A DNA stretch of 64,000 nucleotides from Escarpia spicata (Eukaryota > Annelida > Polychaeta > Sabellida > Siboglinidae). The translations under genes and the position numbers were made by a program. This document shows, in pieces, positions 22,443 through 35,200 of the stretch. The stretch lies in the NCBI GenBank assembly GCA_963995525.1, contig OZ023205.1, forward strand, positions 50,813,681-50,877,680. Reading direction: 5' to 3'. A model generated the notes under the pieces. The model made no database searches and was not told where the DNA came from. It saw nothing but the letters and a program-made list of their open reading frames with translations. Each line of letters opens with the position of its first letter. Position 1 is the stretch's first letter.

Positions 22443-23490
22443 GACCTAATGTTCGCAGAATCTGTATACTGGGAACCGGTGGAAAACAAGAACAAGATTT
22501 AATGATTTTATAATACGAGTATTTCAGGCAGGCAGGCATACACAAAGACAGACAGATAGACATACGTGCAGAAAAAAGAGATAGATTTGGAGAGAGATGG
22601 ATGGTCGGACATCCAACAGTTGCGACCAATGTCAATTCGTTTTCCATTGGCTTTTGTTAGATCATGGGAAATGAGAGAGAGCGTCCGAAAGAAAGGCCAC
22701 CGACTGCAACGTCTTTACCTCAAACTGTTGACACCTGTAACACTATATATACTATAATAACAGAGACTGTTCATCAAAGACTGGACATTTAGTCACGACA
22801 AAGACGCAGCTCTGTTATCTCCCCAGACACAAGGGGCTAACGAATGGACTAAACATTACTTTCATAACACATTAAGCGTCAGTTGACCAAAGTCTTTTGT
22901 GAACCTCACTAAAGTGGCATAATCATGTTTTCATTAAGGTAATCATTCATGTAGCCGGACATTCCTCAGGCTCGACCCAATCCGATAAACGAATTTGCGG
23001 TAATTGTGACATCTAGCTCAGCGACCACTACGTTGTTATGTAGGCGTCCAGCGGATGTTAATTGCTACAATTATGAGGCCCTAAAGACCTCCTCAAAATG
23101 ACACAGCATAGGAAACGACACAATTATCTTGCGCGTCTCTGTTCACGATTTTGCCTAATGATTATTGTATGTTGCGCCTTTGAGCTCAGATTCATGGGGA
23201 TATATGCATTATTACAAGATGGTGGCAATGCCATGATTTCAGCGATATTTTCATTGGGCCATCAAAAACTCACACCTCCGCATTTATATAATATAGAACA
23301 CTATAGATAACATTTCACAACAATACACTATATTAAACAAAAAAAGAACATTAATTTATTCATACAAATGATGGCTTGTAATTTTAATTTTAATGTTTTG
23401 ACTGGAAATTAATGTGTAGATCGCATGCTAATCGGCAAAGCCGATAGTTTTAAAAAAATACACACATTTGGATGTTTGATGTGTTAATGA
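22443..23490. other. Unassigned stretch
   Basis: No coding, RNA or mobile-element signal that I can support. Short GACAGACAGATAGACA runs occur at about 22545. Confidence 0.4.
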
Positions 23491-23499
23491 ACACTCAGT

Positions 23500-23820
23500 A
23501 TATAATACCATGTAGCATGATTTGGTGATAGAAACGATTGTATACCCTAGCAAAACATTATATAGAAATCTCCAGAAAATATATAGAATTCTATAACACT
23601 TCTGCAGAATGTTATAACAATTGATGTGGCCAAACAAATTCTATAAAATATGTTATATAAATCTACATAATTTTATATTCACGTCAATATATGTATAATT
23701 CTATAAAATATACATAGCATTATTTAGAATTGTTATGGTCACATCAAATTGTATAGAATCATACAGAAATTCTATGTATATATAAATGTATAGTACAAAA
23801 TATTCTATAGAAAACAATCC
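23500..23820. repeat. AT-rich cluster of ATTCTATA-type motifs
   Basis: The octamer ATTCTATA or close variants recur at least seven times on either strand, including two copies of ATTCTATAAAATAT (about 23638 and 23698). Longer partners, such as AACAATTGATGTGGCCA and GTTATGGTCACATCAAATTG, suggest partly overlapping direct and inverted copies. It may be a MITE relic; no clear ends were found. Confidence 0.5.
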
Positions 23821-23829
23821 ACAAAATAC

Positions 23830-24170
23830 AGAATTTTTGTCAAGGCCGAGGGTATCTTTAATGGAGGACGACTTGTTATTGGCGTGTGATACGCCGTGTT
23901 TACGGACTTCTCGCTAGCGTGGCTTCTGCAGCTGCTCCACAAATTGTCCACCCGTCACGTCGTCTCCCGGGGCCACGAGGCGTATCCGCCCGAGTCGAGG
24001 TATCAGCAGCCCGTCGACGTCAACACGCCGCCGAATGTTCACTCACTGCCACCATTAGCGTGAGACGTTGTCGGCTAATCGACACAGGCAGGCCTGGCGG
24101 AATGAGACGTCAACACCTCATGCGTTAATATCTACTACACTATATAACCCGCGGGTGAACGAGTAATATA
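23830..24170. promoter_or_regulatory. CpG-rich segment
   Basis: CpG is much denser here than in the flanks, for example CGTCACGTCGTCTCCCGG, GTCGACGTC and ACCCGCGGGTG. No open frame with family features is present. It could be an unmethylated regulatory region or first exon. Confidence is low because only composition supports it. Confidence 0.25.
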
Positions 24171-24299
24171 TCGTTCTTGTGTCTTGCCGCTGGGCGGAAG
24201 TTACGAGCGGATGTTAGAGGTTTCTTGGGAAATAGGCGCCGGGCAAAATTTTCATCAAGGTGCGTGAGGCGCCAGAGGGTAAGTGGGAAAATGGTCTAT

Positions 24300-24840
24300 T
24301 ATTGAGAGTCACTCTCTCACTCGATCCTCTTCGTGCCTTAGGTGGCACATAAGGCATTCACAAGAGAGCACCACTGCTGTCGGTCGGTAGCCCGTGCATT
24401 GATCGTATTCTATGTCAGCAGGCAGGCCGTCAATTCCTTCTCCACTGTTCTTCTCCACGTCTCGTTTGGGCGACCTCGTCTCCGTCTTCCATCCGCTGTC
24501 CAATGTAGGGCTATCTTTGGTAGGGCGCCAGCGGGCATTCTACAAAATTAATGTGCCCTAGCCATCTCTATCTCCGTCTCTTCGTAACCAGGAATGTTGA
24601 ATCTCTCTGGCGGAGTAGCTCTTCATTGGTGATGGTGATCGGCCAAAATACCCCTATAATCTTCCGGAGACACTTGTTCTGGAAGGTGTCTAGCTTGTGT
24701 GTTAGTCTTGCTGTAGCTTCCAGCACTCAGACCCATAGAGAAGTACACTGAGGACGTTACTATTGTATAGTCTCAGTTTAGTTTTCAATATCAGCTCTCT
24801 TGTCTGACAGGTAACATTCAGGGTAGAAAGGTCATATTGA
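24300..24840 (-). mobile_element. LINE 3' end, - strand relic
   Basis: Read on the - strand, it translates in pieces as SVLLYGSECWKLQQ, then FQNKCLRKIIGVFWP, then RRRRGRPNETWRRTVEKE, and ends with the QQWCSLVNALCAT-type terminus. This is the standard C-terminal region of a non-LTR retrotransposon reverse transcriptase protein (Y-G-S-E-x-W, R-G-R-P-x-x-T-W). Several stops and shifts are present. The 5' part of the element is absent. Confidence 0.75.
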
Positions 24841-24849
24841 CCTATGCAT

Positions 24850-26950
24850 GGAATACTCCTTTGGGGTCTCTGTCAAGTTGCTTTAAATAAATCACGCTAC
24901 GCGCATTGCAACCAGCTGTCAATATGTTCCGTTCAGCGTTGTCTTCTGAGGGAACGAATGCGTTGTGAGTCGTTTTTAGTATAATTTACTGGCGCTACTG
25001 TATGCTCTTTACGCCACCAATGTCGTCGCATGTGTATATACTAGTAGCGTTTACGGGAGTAGTTGTGTTCATGGAAGGATTATTATGCGGCACATTGCAA
25101 CACTGCTTTATTCCACACACACGGAAACGGCAGGCGGTAAGGCAACGAATATACCACCAAGTGGAAGCTAGTAGACGTAGTTACACACATACATAGGTGG
25201 ATGTTTTTTTTCTCACGCAGATGCGGACAAATCCGCACAGGACAAGAATAGGAAATTCCTAGAAGTGACGTTACTGCATAGGTATTCCCCATGCCCCGTT
25301 TCCGTAAATATGGAATCTTAGCTTAGCTATTAAAACATATGTTGATCAATATGGTGTTACCATATTGATATTTCATTTCATAAAACGCCTAGAATATACG
25401 AGTGGGAAATAAATTTGTTTACTGTTTTACTACATAGTAAATATAGATATTGATTTTCGGCCTTGAAATACTCAACTCTTTCCACTAATATTGGCCACTA
25501 TGGTAGAACTAAGTTGGTTTCACCGTGTCTCTAGAGTCTAGACGTATCTACCCATCGTTATATAGCCATTGTTGGAGTTAAATACATCTGATCAAGTATA
25601 ATTCTAAGTGTAAGCATATTACCTCAAGTACAAGTACTATGTTTCCATGTATCTCTATACTTCATTACAGTCAGGGTTGTGGTTACGATCAAGTTTATTA
25701 ATATTATTCTAAATACAAGTACATTTTGTCAAGTCCAACCACCTTTAAGTCGTAATGATAAAATAATATTATTGAGGTGCAAATTATTAACGTTTTTTGA
25801 ATAAGTATAATATCAATCGTAGATAAAATCAGGATGGGTATTCACTGGTGTGCGTCACACATACAAAACTATAGAGATTTTGTAGTCTAAATTACCCACG
25901 ATATGCTCTTGAAATGTACTATTTTGGCAACTATAATTGACCAAGTACAAATACTTGTCATTTCAAAAATCCAAGTACAAATTCAAGTACTGAAAACATA
26001 AAACTTACGTACAAGTGCAAGCACAAGTACTTGACTCCAACCCTGATTGCAATACGCAGCTTCTCATTCTCCATACTCGATGTATGTAAACGTTGGTTTG
26101 CCTTGGCTCGTTGTTCGATGTTCCTTAAATAAATCGTTACCACTGAAAGTGAAAAATAACATTATCACCCGATGATTTATCATTCTGTCAAAATCTCGTT
26201 TTATACCATTTCTGGCGGCAAGTTGACTACAGCAATAAAGATTCAAAAACGAAGTGAAACACTAGTAATTTGCGCATACGTCTGATAAATAGAAAACGTA
26301 GGATACTTTGGGCATCAGAATTATACAATACCCCTAAAACCTTGTATCAGTTAACCAATGATAATCGTTGTACAGTCGTCCCATTTCTATGCACGTAACG
26401 ACGTCTACATAAAATCTGGTTTTGACGTATTGTTTCGGCAAGGTGAACCTACAAACAAAAGGATGCATTTTTTTGCGAACATCAGGTGGCAGTATACGAT
26501 ATCGACAAAAACACTCATTGGCATTACCGTTTCACCGCATGCTTTCTGAATTAACACGATTTACCCAGACGAGTAAGCGGAAATGCCTTTGGGAACGACA
26601 TCCAGAGTAGCGTGCTTTTAAGCAGGCCTTCTGCTACAAACGAAGCTGTGCGTGGTACTCTACTTATGAAATATCACCAATAATCGCGGCTGTGGGACCA
26701 CGAGAGTAAACATGGCATTCACTCTGACCGGTCTCGTGGCGATTTTTACTAACGAGACGGCCAACCCCAGGGACGGCGAACGATAATACGTGAGGTCATC
26801 AGAACGATGTGTCAGTAGCCATTTTATTATTTCGGCGTGGATATCAGGGAGTCGTTGCTTGCATAGTTTTTCAACGCATTGTCTCTCTCTCCCTCCTCTC
26901 CCTCTATCTCCCCCCTCCCTCCATCGCTTCCTCCTCCCTCCATCGCTTCC
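24850..26950. other. Unassigned stretch
   Basis: Repeated ACAAGTAC/CAAGTACTTG motifs occur between 25615 and 26035, for example AAGTACAAGTACT near 25626 and AAGTACAAATACTTG near 25941, and may be a decayed repeat element. No gene was recognised. Confidence 0.4.
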
Positions 26951-26954
26951 TCCT

Positions 26955-27373
<419 letters not shown>

Positions 27374-27387
27374 TCCCTCTCTCTCCA

Positions 27388-27423
27388 TCTGTGTGTGTGA
27401 GAGTGTGTGTATCGGTGTGTGTG

Positions 27424-27458
<35 letters not shown>

Positions 27459-27480
27459 TGTGTGTGTGTGTTGTTTGTCA
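27388..27480. repeat. (GT)n microsatellite
   Basis: TG dinucleotides with interruptions follow the CT tract after a 20-base spacer, making a compound microsatellite. Confidence 0.95.
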
Positions 27481-27489
27481 CCTGGTGTA

Positions 27490-29600
27490 TTAGTTGACAG
27501 GGGTTAGTGGGACCGTCACATGATCGCCGGCTAAAAGTTCAACAATTGAGCCAAGGTGGGATAAAAGCAAACCTTTGGCGTTGATCCGACTATGACGCGT
27601 TACGGTCCAGTTTTCGTTCGAAATGGTGGCAATTGCATTAACACCTACGTTGCTTTTAAAAGCTCAATCGAACACAACTCGTCCTCTCTGGGGAGAATTA
27701 TTCAGCCAAGCGGAAATGACTGAACGAAACTTGTTCATCCACACAATCCGACGGCTGTTCGTTGCCGCCATTTAGTCAGTGTCCCAGCTGAGTCGACGAA
27801 GTGGCATTGGATGAAGATAGACATCTAGACAATCGAACCTATCTCACCTCGGTCGATAATTCGACACTACTTATACAAATTCGTAAATTTGCTATCGAGA
27901 ATTAAAGGAAAAATAAAATGTACAGAGTGGGATATGAATTTAATAACCTAGATATTGAAACGTATACTTCATTTAGTGTGTATCTAAGTGACACAGAAAC
28001 CAGACGCTGACGATGGAGAACTAAGGATAACATTTGTGACCTTGTTTTGTTTGTTGAGAAACGAGGCGACGATAATAATTAAGAGTAACCAGTGTTTGTT
28101 CGCGCATCTCGTAGATCCGCCCACGTCAACCATTATGTCTTGTACAACGACACTTCGCCAAGTGTTTGTGATGCGGCGTTTCTCTATCGCACCAGCCAGC
28201 GCATGATGTGGACACATATCGAAGTTTTGGTTTTTGCTTTGACGAGTATAAGTGTTTTTCTCATGAATTGCTGTATAATTTGGTATAAGATTTTGATGTG
28301 TACATTGTATGTCTGGTGGTTGGCATATATCGTGTACAACGGTCATGGAATTCATTTAAATATGTTCCGAACATGACCACCGTAAATTTTAACCGAAAAA
28401 ACTGAGGAATTTCGAAATTTCACAGCATGCACGTGTACACCTTACGGTCGTGTTCGCGTGTATATGTATGTGTATGCTTATGTGTGTGTGTGCACGCATG
28501 TGCGCGCGCGCATTTTGTGTATACGTGTGCGCTCTGTGACACGTAAAAGAGGGAGGATATTGAGGGCTATGTAGAAGACATGTCCAGGGATACACCAGTG
28601 GGCCAATTAACATGATGAACGATGTAGGCAGTGAAGTAAGGATCAATGCGACAATTTGTCAACGTTTCTCTATTTTCTCCCAATTGTGCGTATTCTCCAA
28701 TAGCAGCTTTCCGTTGCCAACCGTGTAACGGCAATGCAATTAACGTCGCTTGGAAGGCGGACATCTGCCGGCATTGTAAAGGCCTGCGCCGGCGATCAGT
28801 CTCTACATCCGCGCCGGCCATAATTGCTCTCCACGCGGCTATAAGCGACGCCATTGGGAACAAATTATTATTTTATTCCCGGTGTCATGCGGATAAAGTG
28901 CAACTTTTTGTTCTACCACCTTTCGAGGGAGGTTGGAGTTGAACATCGATGAAGATTTGTGAACTGGAAAGGGAACATTCGCAGGTTACGTTCTGTCTAC
29001 CGCGCACATACTTACATGTCTAGATGCTGGTAGGCAGATGTTGGTGATGGAGGGATCCCACAGCGTATGAAGGCATAATCCGGTCTGTATGGGCGACATA
29101 TACAGGGAACATGTTCCATATTGACATATTGATTAGACACTGCTCGCATTTATACAATTAGTCTGGAATTAAGATATCATGTTCCGCTCATTCATCTTTC
29201 TCTGTGATAATATTTTCTGATATATTGTTCACAGTTCATTTACTAATGCTACTAACTTTGTGTTATCTAGTTCTTCTATCTTGCTCAAGTGAGAAAATAC
29301 TTCCAGCAGTATTGACATAACCATTCTATACTCGTATCTAGTTATGTAGGGCAAAATTCACCATGAGCATTCGTCCTCCGAGATCGGACCGACCAGCACT
29401 ACTGACCCCGGGTCAAGGACTGCGTGCACACGGCTTTGAAAAGCCGAAGAAGTCAACTCCTCTGACGTAGATACATTAAACAAACACGACATCACTGGAA
29501 TATGGCACGTGAACACTAAACATAGTCGTATTCGAATTGTGCAAATCTGTGACTTGGTGTAAAAACGGGACGTTTTTCTGGTTTGACATGCAGGCCATTT
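27490..29600. other. Unassigned stretch
   Basis: 27661..27710 has weak similarity to the SINE tail (TCAATCGAACA, then CTCTCTGGGGAG). 28430..28530 is a GT/GC-rich alternating tract. 28646..28942 is open on both strands and is CpG-rich, but shows no recognisable domain. No gene can be supported. Confidence 0.4.
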
Positions 29601-29620
29601 GAGAGGCGGGATAAGCAAAA

Positions 29621-29715
29621 AATGACACCCCCGGTATAATGCTGACAAGATGACACCAATTGCATAATGCTGACAAGATGACACCCATTGCATAATGCAG
29701 ACAATCTGACAAGAT
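29621..29715. repeat. 28-bp tandem repeat, about 2.8 units
   Basis: Two full units start at 29641 and 29669 with GCTGACAAGATGACACC, separated by exactly 28 bp. Partial units lie on both sides, the left one ending in GGTATAAT. Confidence 0.85.
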
Positions 29716-29719
29716 ATCA

Positions 29720-32100
29720 TCCGTGGTGTGCTATTGACACAATAATACCAACGATGTAACAAAGCTGACTGCTGACAATCTGCCAACTTGATCGTGAATT
29801 GTGATGTTCAGCACTAGAAAGTAACAGGAACAACACAGAGAGAACGGGATATTTATTTATTTCCACCAAAATATGCATTCGGATAACCTAGAATGCCTAG
29901 TAAAGATGTGCTTGCGTGAGGCGGTGTTCTATTATTGATGGTGCTCGTACGTGCTTGGGCCAATTCAAATATTGGTATCGTCTCCGAGGCACGGGAAATC
30001 TAATCTCTGGTGGCCAGAAGAAAGCGGATTTCAATCGCATTGAAACTAGCGTAATTAGCCTGAGCATGCATTATGCATATCATGCTACAGTGGTGGGTAG
30101 ACATGCTTGCAGCTTAAGGCTTGAAGGCGCGAGGTTGAATCCATGGCGAATTGAAAACGTGGCCCATTCCTCTGTTCTTGAATAGTACTACAGTATCACG
30201 CGACAAATACAGGAAACCGCAATCCCCAAATAGTGTTAGTGGTCTTGATGCCGTCCCATACAGATACATGCCTCTCATAGGCATCTCGTTGTGGACGGAA
30301 GCAAGTAAGCTGAATCTTGACCTAACTAAATATACCTTATTATTATTGACACGAATCAACAACAAACCAGAGTTAGTAATCAAAGTTCTTGTAAACTGCG
30401 TGGCATTGATAAATCCCCAGCACATATATATTCGACCCGTCCTTCGGCCAACAAAATTATCTAGTTGTGTTTAAACCACTTTCGTTCCTCGACGTCTTGT
30501 AGTTCGGCTGTAGAGGCAATTTTTCCGGGAGTTGCACGAAACTAGGATGGTTAAACATAATCGGTGCGAACCCCAACCTGCTGTCGTCACTCCGTAAACC
30601 AAAGATCAGGCCGAGACACGGGCCAAATCGGCAGGCACACCACACACTTACAAGACATGCTGCGCTCGGACCTCAGAGTGTCTGGCGTCAGATTGTGATT
30701 AAATAATGACATCAAGACGCTTTTTGGGGGGACTAATTGCGACACAAAATGTTCCCAAGACTGTTTATGTCGTCGAAACACTGCATTATCATCATTATAC
30801 AACGTAGTCTACGTTTCCTCTGCTGCATGCAGCGTGATTTATCTGTTGGTAGATGTTGTTGTGTACCACTGAGAAGACGCCTAGACGATTGCAACTCACT
30901 GAAAAAGAACATCATACCCTCTACTCACTCTTACACAGTGCCCTCTACATATACCAATGACAACCCTATTTGGCTCATCTCTTGTCTTTCAAAACACCCC
31001 AAGATAACTTATAACAGCTTTGCGTTCGTCAAATTAGGGCTCGAAATCGGGAACGAACTCCATATCGCGAATCTGATTTGTTGCGCATCTGAGCTCCGGT
31101 TCCTGTGGAATGAAGAACGTACATACATATGCACACCACACACACTTACACACACGCACGCACGCATGCACGCACACACACGCACCCACAGGTCTTGTAG
31201 GAAGACAACCGAAGATCTTAATCCGTTGCAACCCGGGTGTTAATATTCTGCAAATGTGTTTCTCCTAGCCCGAGCTCCAGTAAAATCAATGTATAAATAA
31301 TGGTGTCACATACGATGCGGTCCAGACATAAATCTACGTAGTTCTTCACTGTGCGAAGCTCAGGGTAATCTTAGTAGATTAGCATCCATCTATTCATGTT
31401 CACAAGCGATGAAGACAGGCGACTACTTGAATTGCGCAGTTCAGAAGCAGTAAAGATAACAGAAGGAATCAGAAATCGGTAACCAGCATCGAGGCCAGCT
31501 TCAACCAGGACTATTGGGGAAAGAGGAAGGCACCGGAGATTGATGTATACAGAACCACTGGTGAAACGAGAATAAATGGTACATAATGCTTGTTAGTGAA
31601 ACGTTGGCCGGGATTATGTGCACAATCCCTAGCACCAGACGAGCATCGTTAAACGGCGCCATCTGCTAAGCTGGAGTAGTTATAAATATACATGCTGTCC
31701 GATATCCAAATTCACAAGATACCCAACAATGAATGCGATCGCGCTACTTTTGTCTACGCTCGTTCATTTGTATTAACCGCCACGAAAGAGTTATACAACC
31801 GTTGCTCCGTGACGGAGAAGACGATCAATTTCCTGCTCGTGTTCCATTCTGCCGCTCCACTCCAACGATACGATCGATCGCACACAAGTTTTACCGGCTC
31901 GTATACACGTATGCCGAATTTGTTGTGTAAACGTCTCGACGATAAAGCAAGTCAATGGGGAATATTTGCTACAACCATTGTTTGCTATTGAATATCATTC
32001 TCTTTGCAGCTATCCGCCGGTCAAGCAAACGTAAACACGGCTGCCATCGTTGTCCAGGGGGTGATGACCAGCGTTAAGACTCCACTCTTCGTTGGACATC
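29720..32100. other. Unassigned stretch with a weak SINE-like head
   Basis: At 30078..30145 a TGCTACAGTGG and a GAGGTTGAATCC are spaced like A and B boxes, with one base missing from the latter, so a decayed tRNA-type SINE head is possible. 31130..31195 is a CA/CG-rich microsatellite. Overlapping short frames at 31692..31991 show no family features. Confidence 0.35.
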
Positions 32101-32111
32101 GAGAGCGGAAA

Positions 32112-32173
32112 TGACGTCACCTATACGTACATGATGGGATTATTTCGTGACAAGACGATCATATTTATATAAA
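32112..32173 (+). promoter_or_regulatory. CRE palindrome and TATA box before the arrestin gene
   Basis: A perfect TGACGTCA palindrome lies at 32112..32119 and a perfect TATATAAA at 32166..32173. The arrestin start codon is at 32216. Transcription starting about 25 to 30 bp after the TATA box would give a 5' leader of only about 20 bases. Assigning them as a promoter is inference from spacing. Confidence 0.4.
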
Positions 32174-32215
32174 TGTTTCACTCTTTCGGCGCTATCCGTG
32201 ATTATCTCTATACTT

Positions 32216-35200
32216 ATGGCGCCGCTGTCCTCACCAGAAGTACATGAGTCGGACCGGAAACCGAACTGGAACGTCTTGCGGACTTTCGATTTGACGCTGC
32301 ATTTCGACCACGAGACTTTGGGGCATGACGAGACAGGGTGCTACCTGTGTCTGCTCGGCTGTCAGAAGCCTCTCTACCATGCTGGCCAGGTCGTGTCGGG
32401 GCATATGGTCATACGCCCCGTACGGAATATTCTCATATCAGGTTGGTGGCTGTTGATATATCGCTTTTTTGTTCGATTGAACATTCGACCACGAAAACTA
32501 ATGTGTTAGATATACGCTAGTTTGTTAGTAATGATATGAAATACATATAGCTCATTCTAACGATATGTTTAGTATGTCCGTTAATATGTATGTTGCTCGT
32601 TCGTTCGTACGTATGTTCGTTCTTTCGTTCGGTCAGTCGTTCGTACGGTCGATTGTCCGTTCGTACGGTCGTTCGGTCAGTCGGTCATGCTTGGTCTACT
32701 TTCCAGGAGTGTCGGTTATATTCGGCGGACGTTACGTCACGAAGTGGAAGGAAGGTCGGACCACGTGGGGCAAATACAGCCTCTTTTACGAGGAGGTTGT
32801 TTCCGTAGTCGAAAAAAGACAGATGGGTAAGATAACAGTCAATCCCATGTAAATGACTCTAATTGTCACACTTTCTTCAGTGTCATCACGTGGAGTGGAC
32901 GAGCTTTCAACCTTTGTTCGCCTAATCATGTTTTATAAATAATAAAACCTACCAACTAAGATAAGGTGTTTGCTCGTAGAAATGTGTCATACGTGTACGA
33001 ACTAATGCTTGATTACGGAGACACGCGGGCACGCACGCACAAGAAAGACACACAAACACACAGACACGCATACGCACGCACACGTGTATATTCATGGACC
33101 ATTACAGACATCAGATGTTAGTCTTAAACGAAAATAATGTGTTATACGTAGGTCCGTCGGCATCACTGTGACATTTATTTATTTACATGCTTACTTGTCA
33201 ACTTACTCATTTACTTACTTACTTAATCCTCTTCGCGCATGGTTGCGCATAAGATAGCCACCAGAGCTCGCCACCGTGGCCTATCTGTCATTATGAAACA
33301 GTTGACATACAAATGCAGAACCTTTAACCAGAACTCCAAACACTGACCAACGGACTCTCTCTCTCGACAGAGCTCGACGGCCAACGGTATTACCGTTACG
33401 ACTTCGAGTACAGGCTTCCGGTCGACCTGCCCACGTCACTCCGGTCCGCCGACGGGAAGGTAGTGTACTGCGCACAGGGTGTCGTGCACACGCAAACCAG
33501 AAGTGACCTATATACAAATGCACGACGCTTCCGGGTGTGGGCGACAGTCGACACGGGCCGCCTCCCGAGCAGCCTCCATAATCCCATCGAGCGGGCCGAG
33601 GAGAAGGTGTGCAAGTCGTGGCTGACGGGGGACGATAGGGTCCGTGCCAAGTTAATGTTGAACGGCCAGGCTCTCATACCCGGAGAGCCGCTAATGGCGA
33701 CGGCGACCGTCGACAACCTGACGTCACGGGCCATCAGCTACAGCATCTCCTTCCAACAGGTACAGTCGAAACAGACACTTCTAATAACGATATGACAGAA
33801 ATGCCTCATTTCTAGGTTGAAATCAGATTTTTTATTTGCAATTATGTATAAATCCATATAAACACCTATTACATGTTTCATTGGTTACCCACCCTAGAGC
33901 ATGTCTACTCTGATCGAGTGCCGCCATATACATAACCAATATGACAATTATACCTACATCACACAAAATCCGCTGCGTTTTTTGTTTGAGAAATAACGCT
34001 AGTATCAAATCGTATTTGCTTTTCGACTCTATTACTTTGATATTCGAATGCATACCTGTGTTATGAATATAAGAAAATACGCACGTCACCACGCTTTTAA
34101 TTTGCAATCCATATTAAAACGTAATCCCTTTTGTATGACGGTAAATTTGATAATGATGATACGATAAGAACCCGATGATGGCGTATTGACGATGACAACA
34201 ACAGTAACAATAGTGAGTCGGATTACTCTGAACAGCCCAGTCTTGAAATAGTCATCGCGGGTGTTTTTCAGAGCTACTGCCAACATTGAAAAACGTAATT
34301 AAACTGTACAATTTTTGTGAAGGTGTTTTTGTTTAAGAATTTTTTGATGGAGGTCTTTTTAAGGCCACTCCGTGAAGACTGCTTCATATAATGTTGTACT
34401 ATAGATTGTTATTGTACGGCTGTACGCTGTACGCATTTGTCCTTTATGAATTATTAAATAGTAGCAATCATTGATGAACCTATAGGGGGAATGTGTTGCC
34501 GCGTATTAAATTATCTTTTCCTCGATTGGTGGACCTTAAATTAATTGTACAACCACTAATTTCAATAATAAAAGTGTTTGTTGCATATACAATTAGGAAT
34601 CTGATAAGCTAGAGTGTAGTTGCCAGGTCAGAACTTTCACGTGAACAGGATGCATCAGGTGATTTCACATGCCACACAGAACGGACGGTTCTATTGTCCA
34701 TGTGTGCAAACAAAAGGGAAACACACACACACGTATGTGACAATAATATAAAAATATCCCCTCTCTATGTCGGTTGATAAATCTTCGACAGAATCGTTCT
34801 GAACCGCCTAGTGGAGCACTTTGGTCAGGACTTACTGCCAGGTAATCGGTGCTTCTTCAAGACAGGAGGTGGGACCTTCGATATATATTTGCATTCAGAC
34901 AGCTGCATACACAAATTGCCAAAACAGAACACTGACCTCTGCACCAACGCTATTGATCTGAACAAAGCCTTAGATACATCCAGCATGCGAAAAACAAAGG
35001 AGACTGCGCTGTCTGGATAAGTTGCTTGGGTGTGTCTTTAAAGGCGGCAAGTTACGTCGTTCCGTCCGAGTCACCAGCAGGGTCAAACAAGGATGCGTAA
35101 TGGCGCCAGCCCTATTCAGCACGAGTTTTTTTTGCAATCGTCACTGACGCCTATCACGAAAATGCCCCTAGCATCAGACTCATATATAACACAGACGGAA

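Noticed and set aside
28567..28942. Overlapping 98-codon frames on both strands
   Set aside because: Both strands are open because of high CpG and few AT-rich stops; neither shows a domain or initiation context.
32565..32852. A 95-codon gene starting at 32565
   Set aside because: It is arrestin exon 2 read through the upstream intron and its tetranucleotide repeat. The acceptor at 32706 and phase match with exon 1 explain it.
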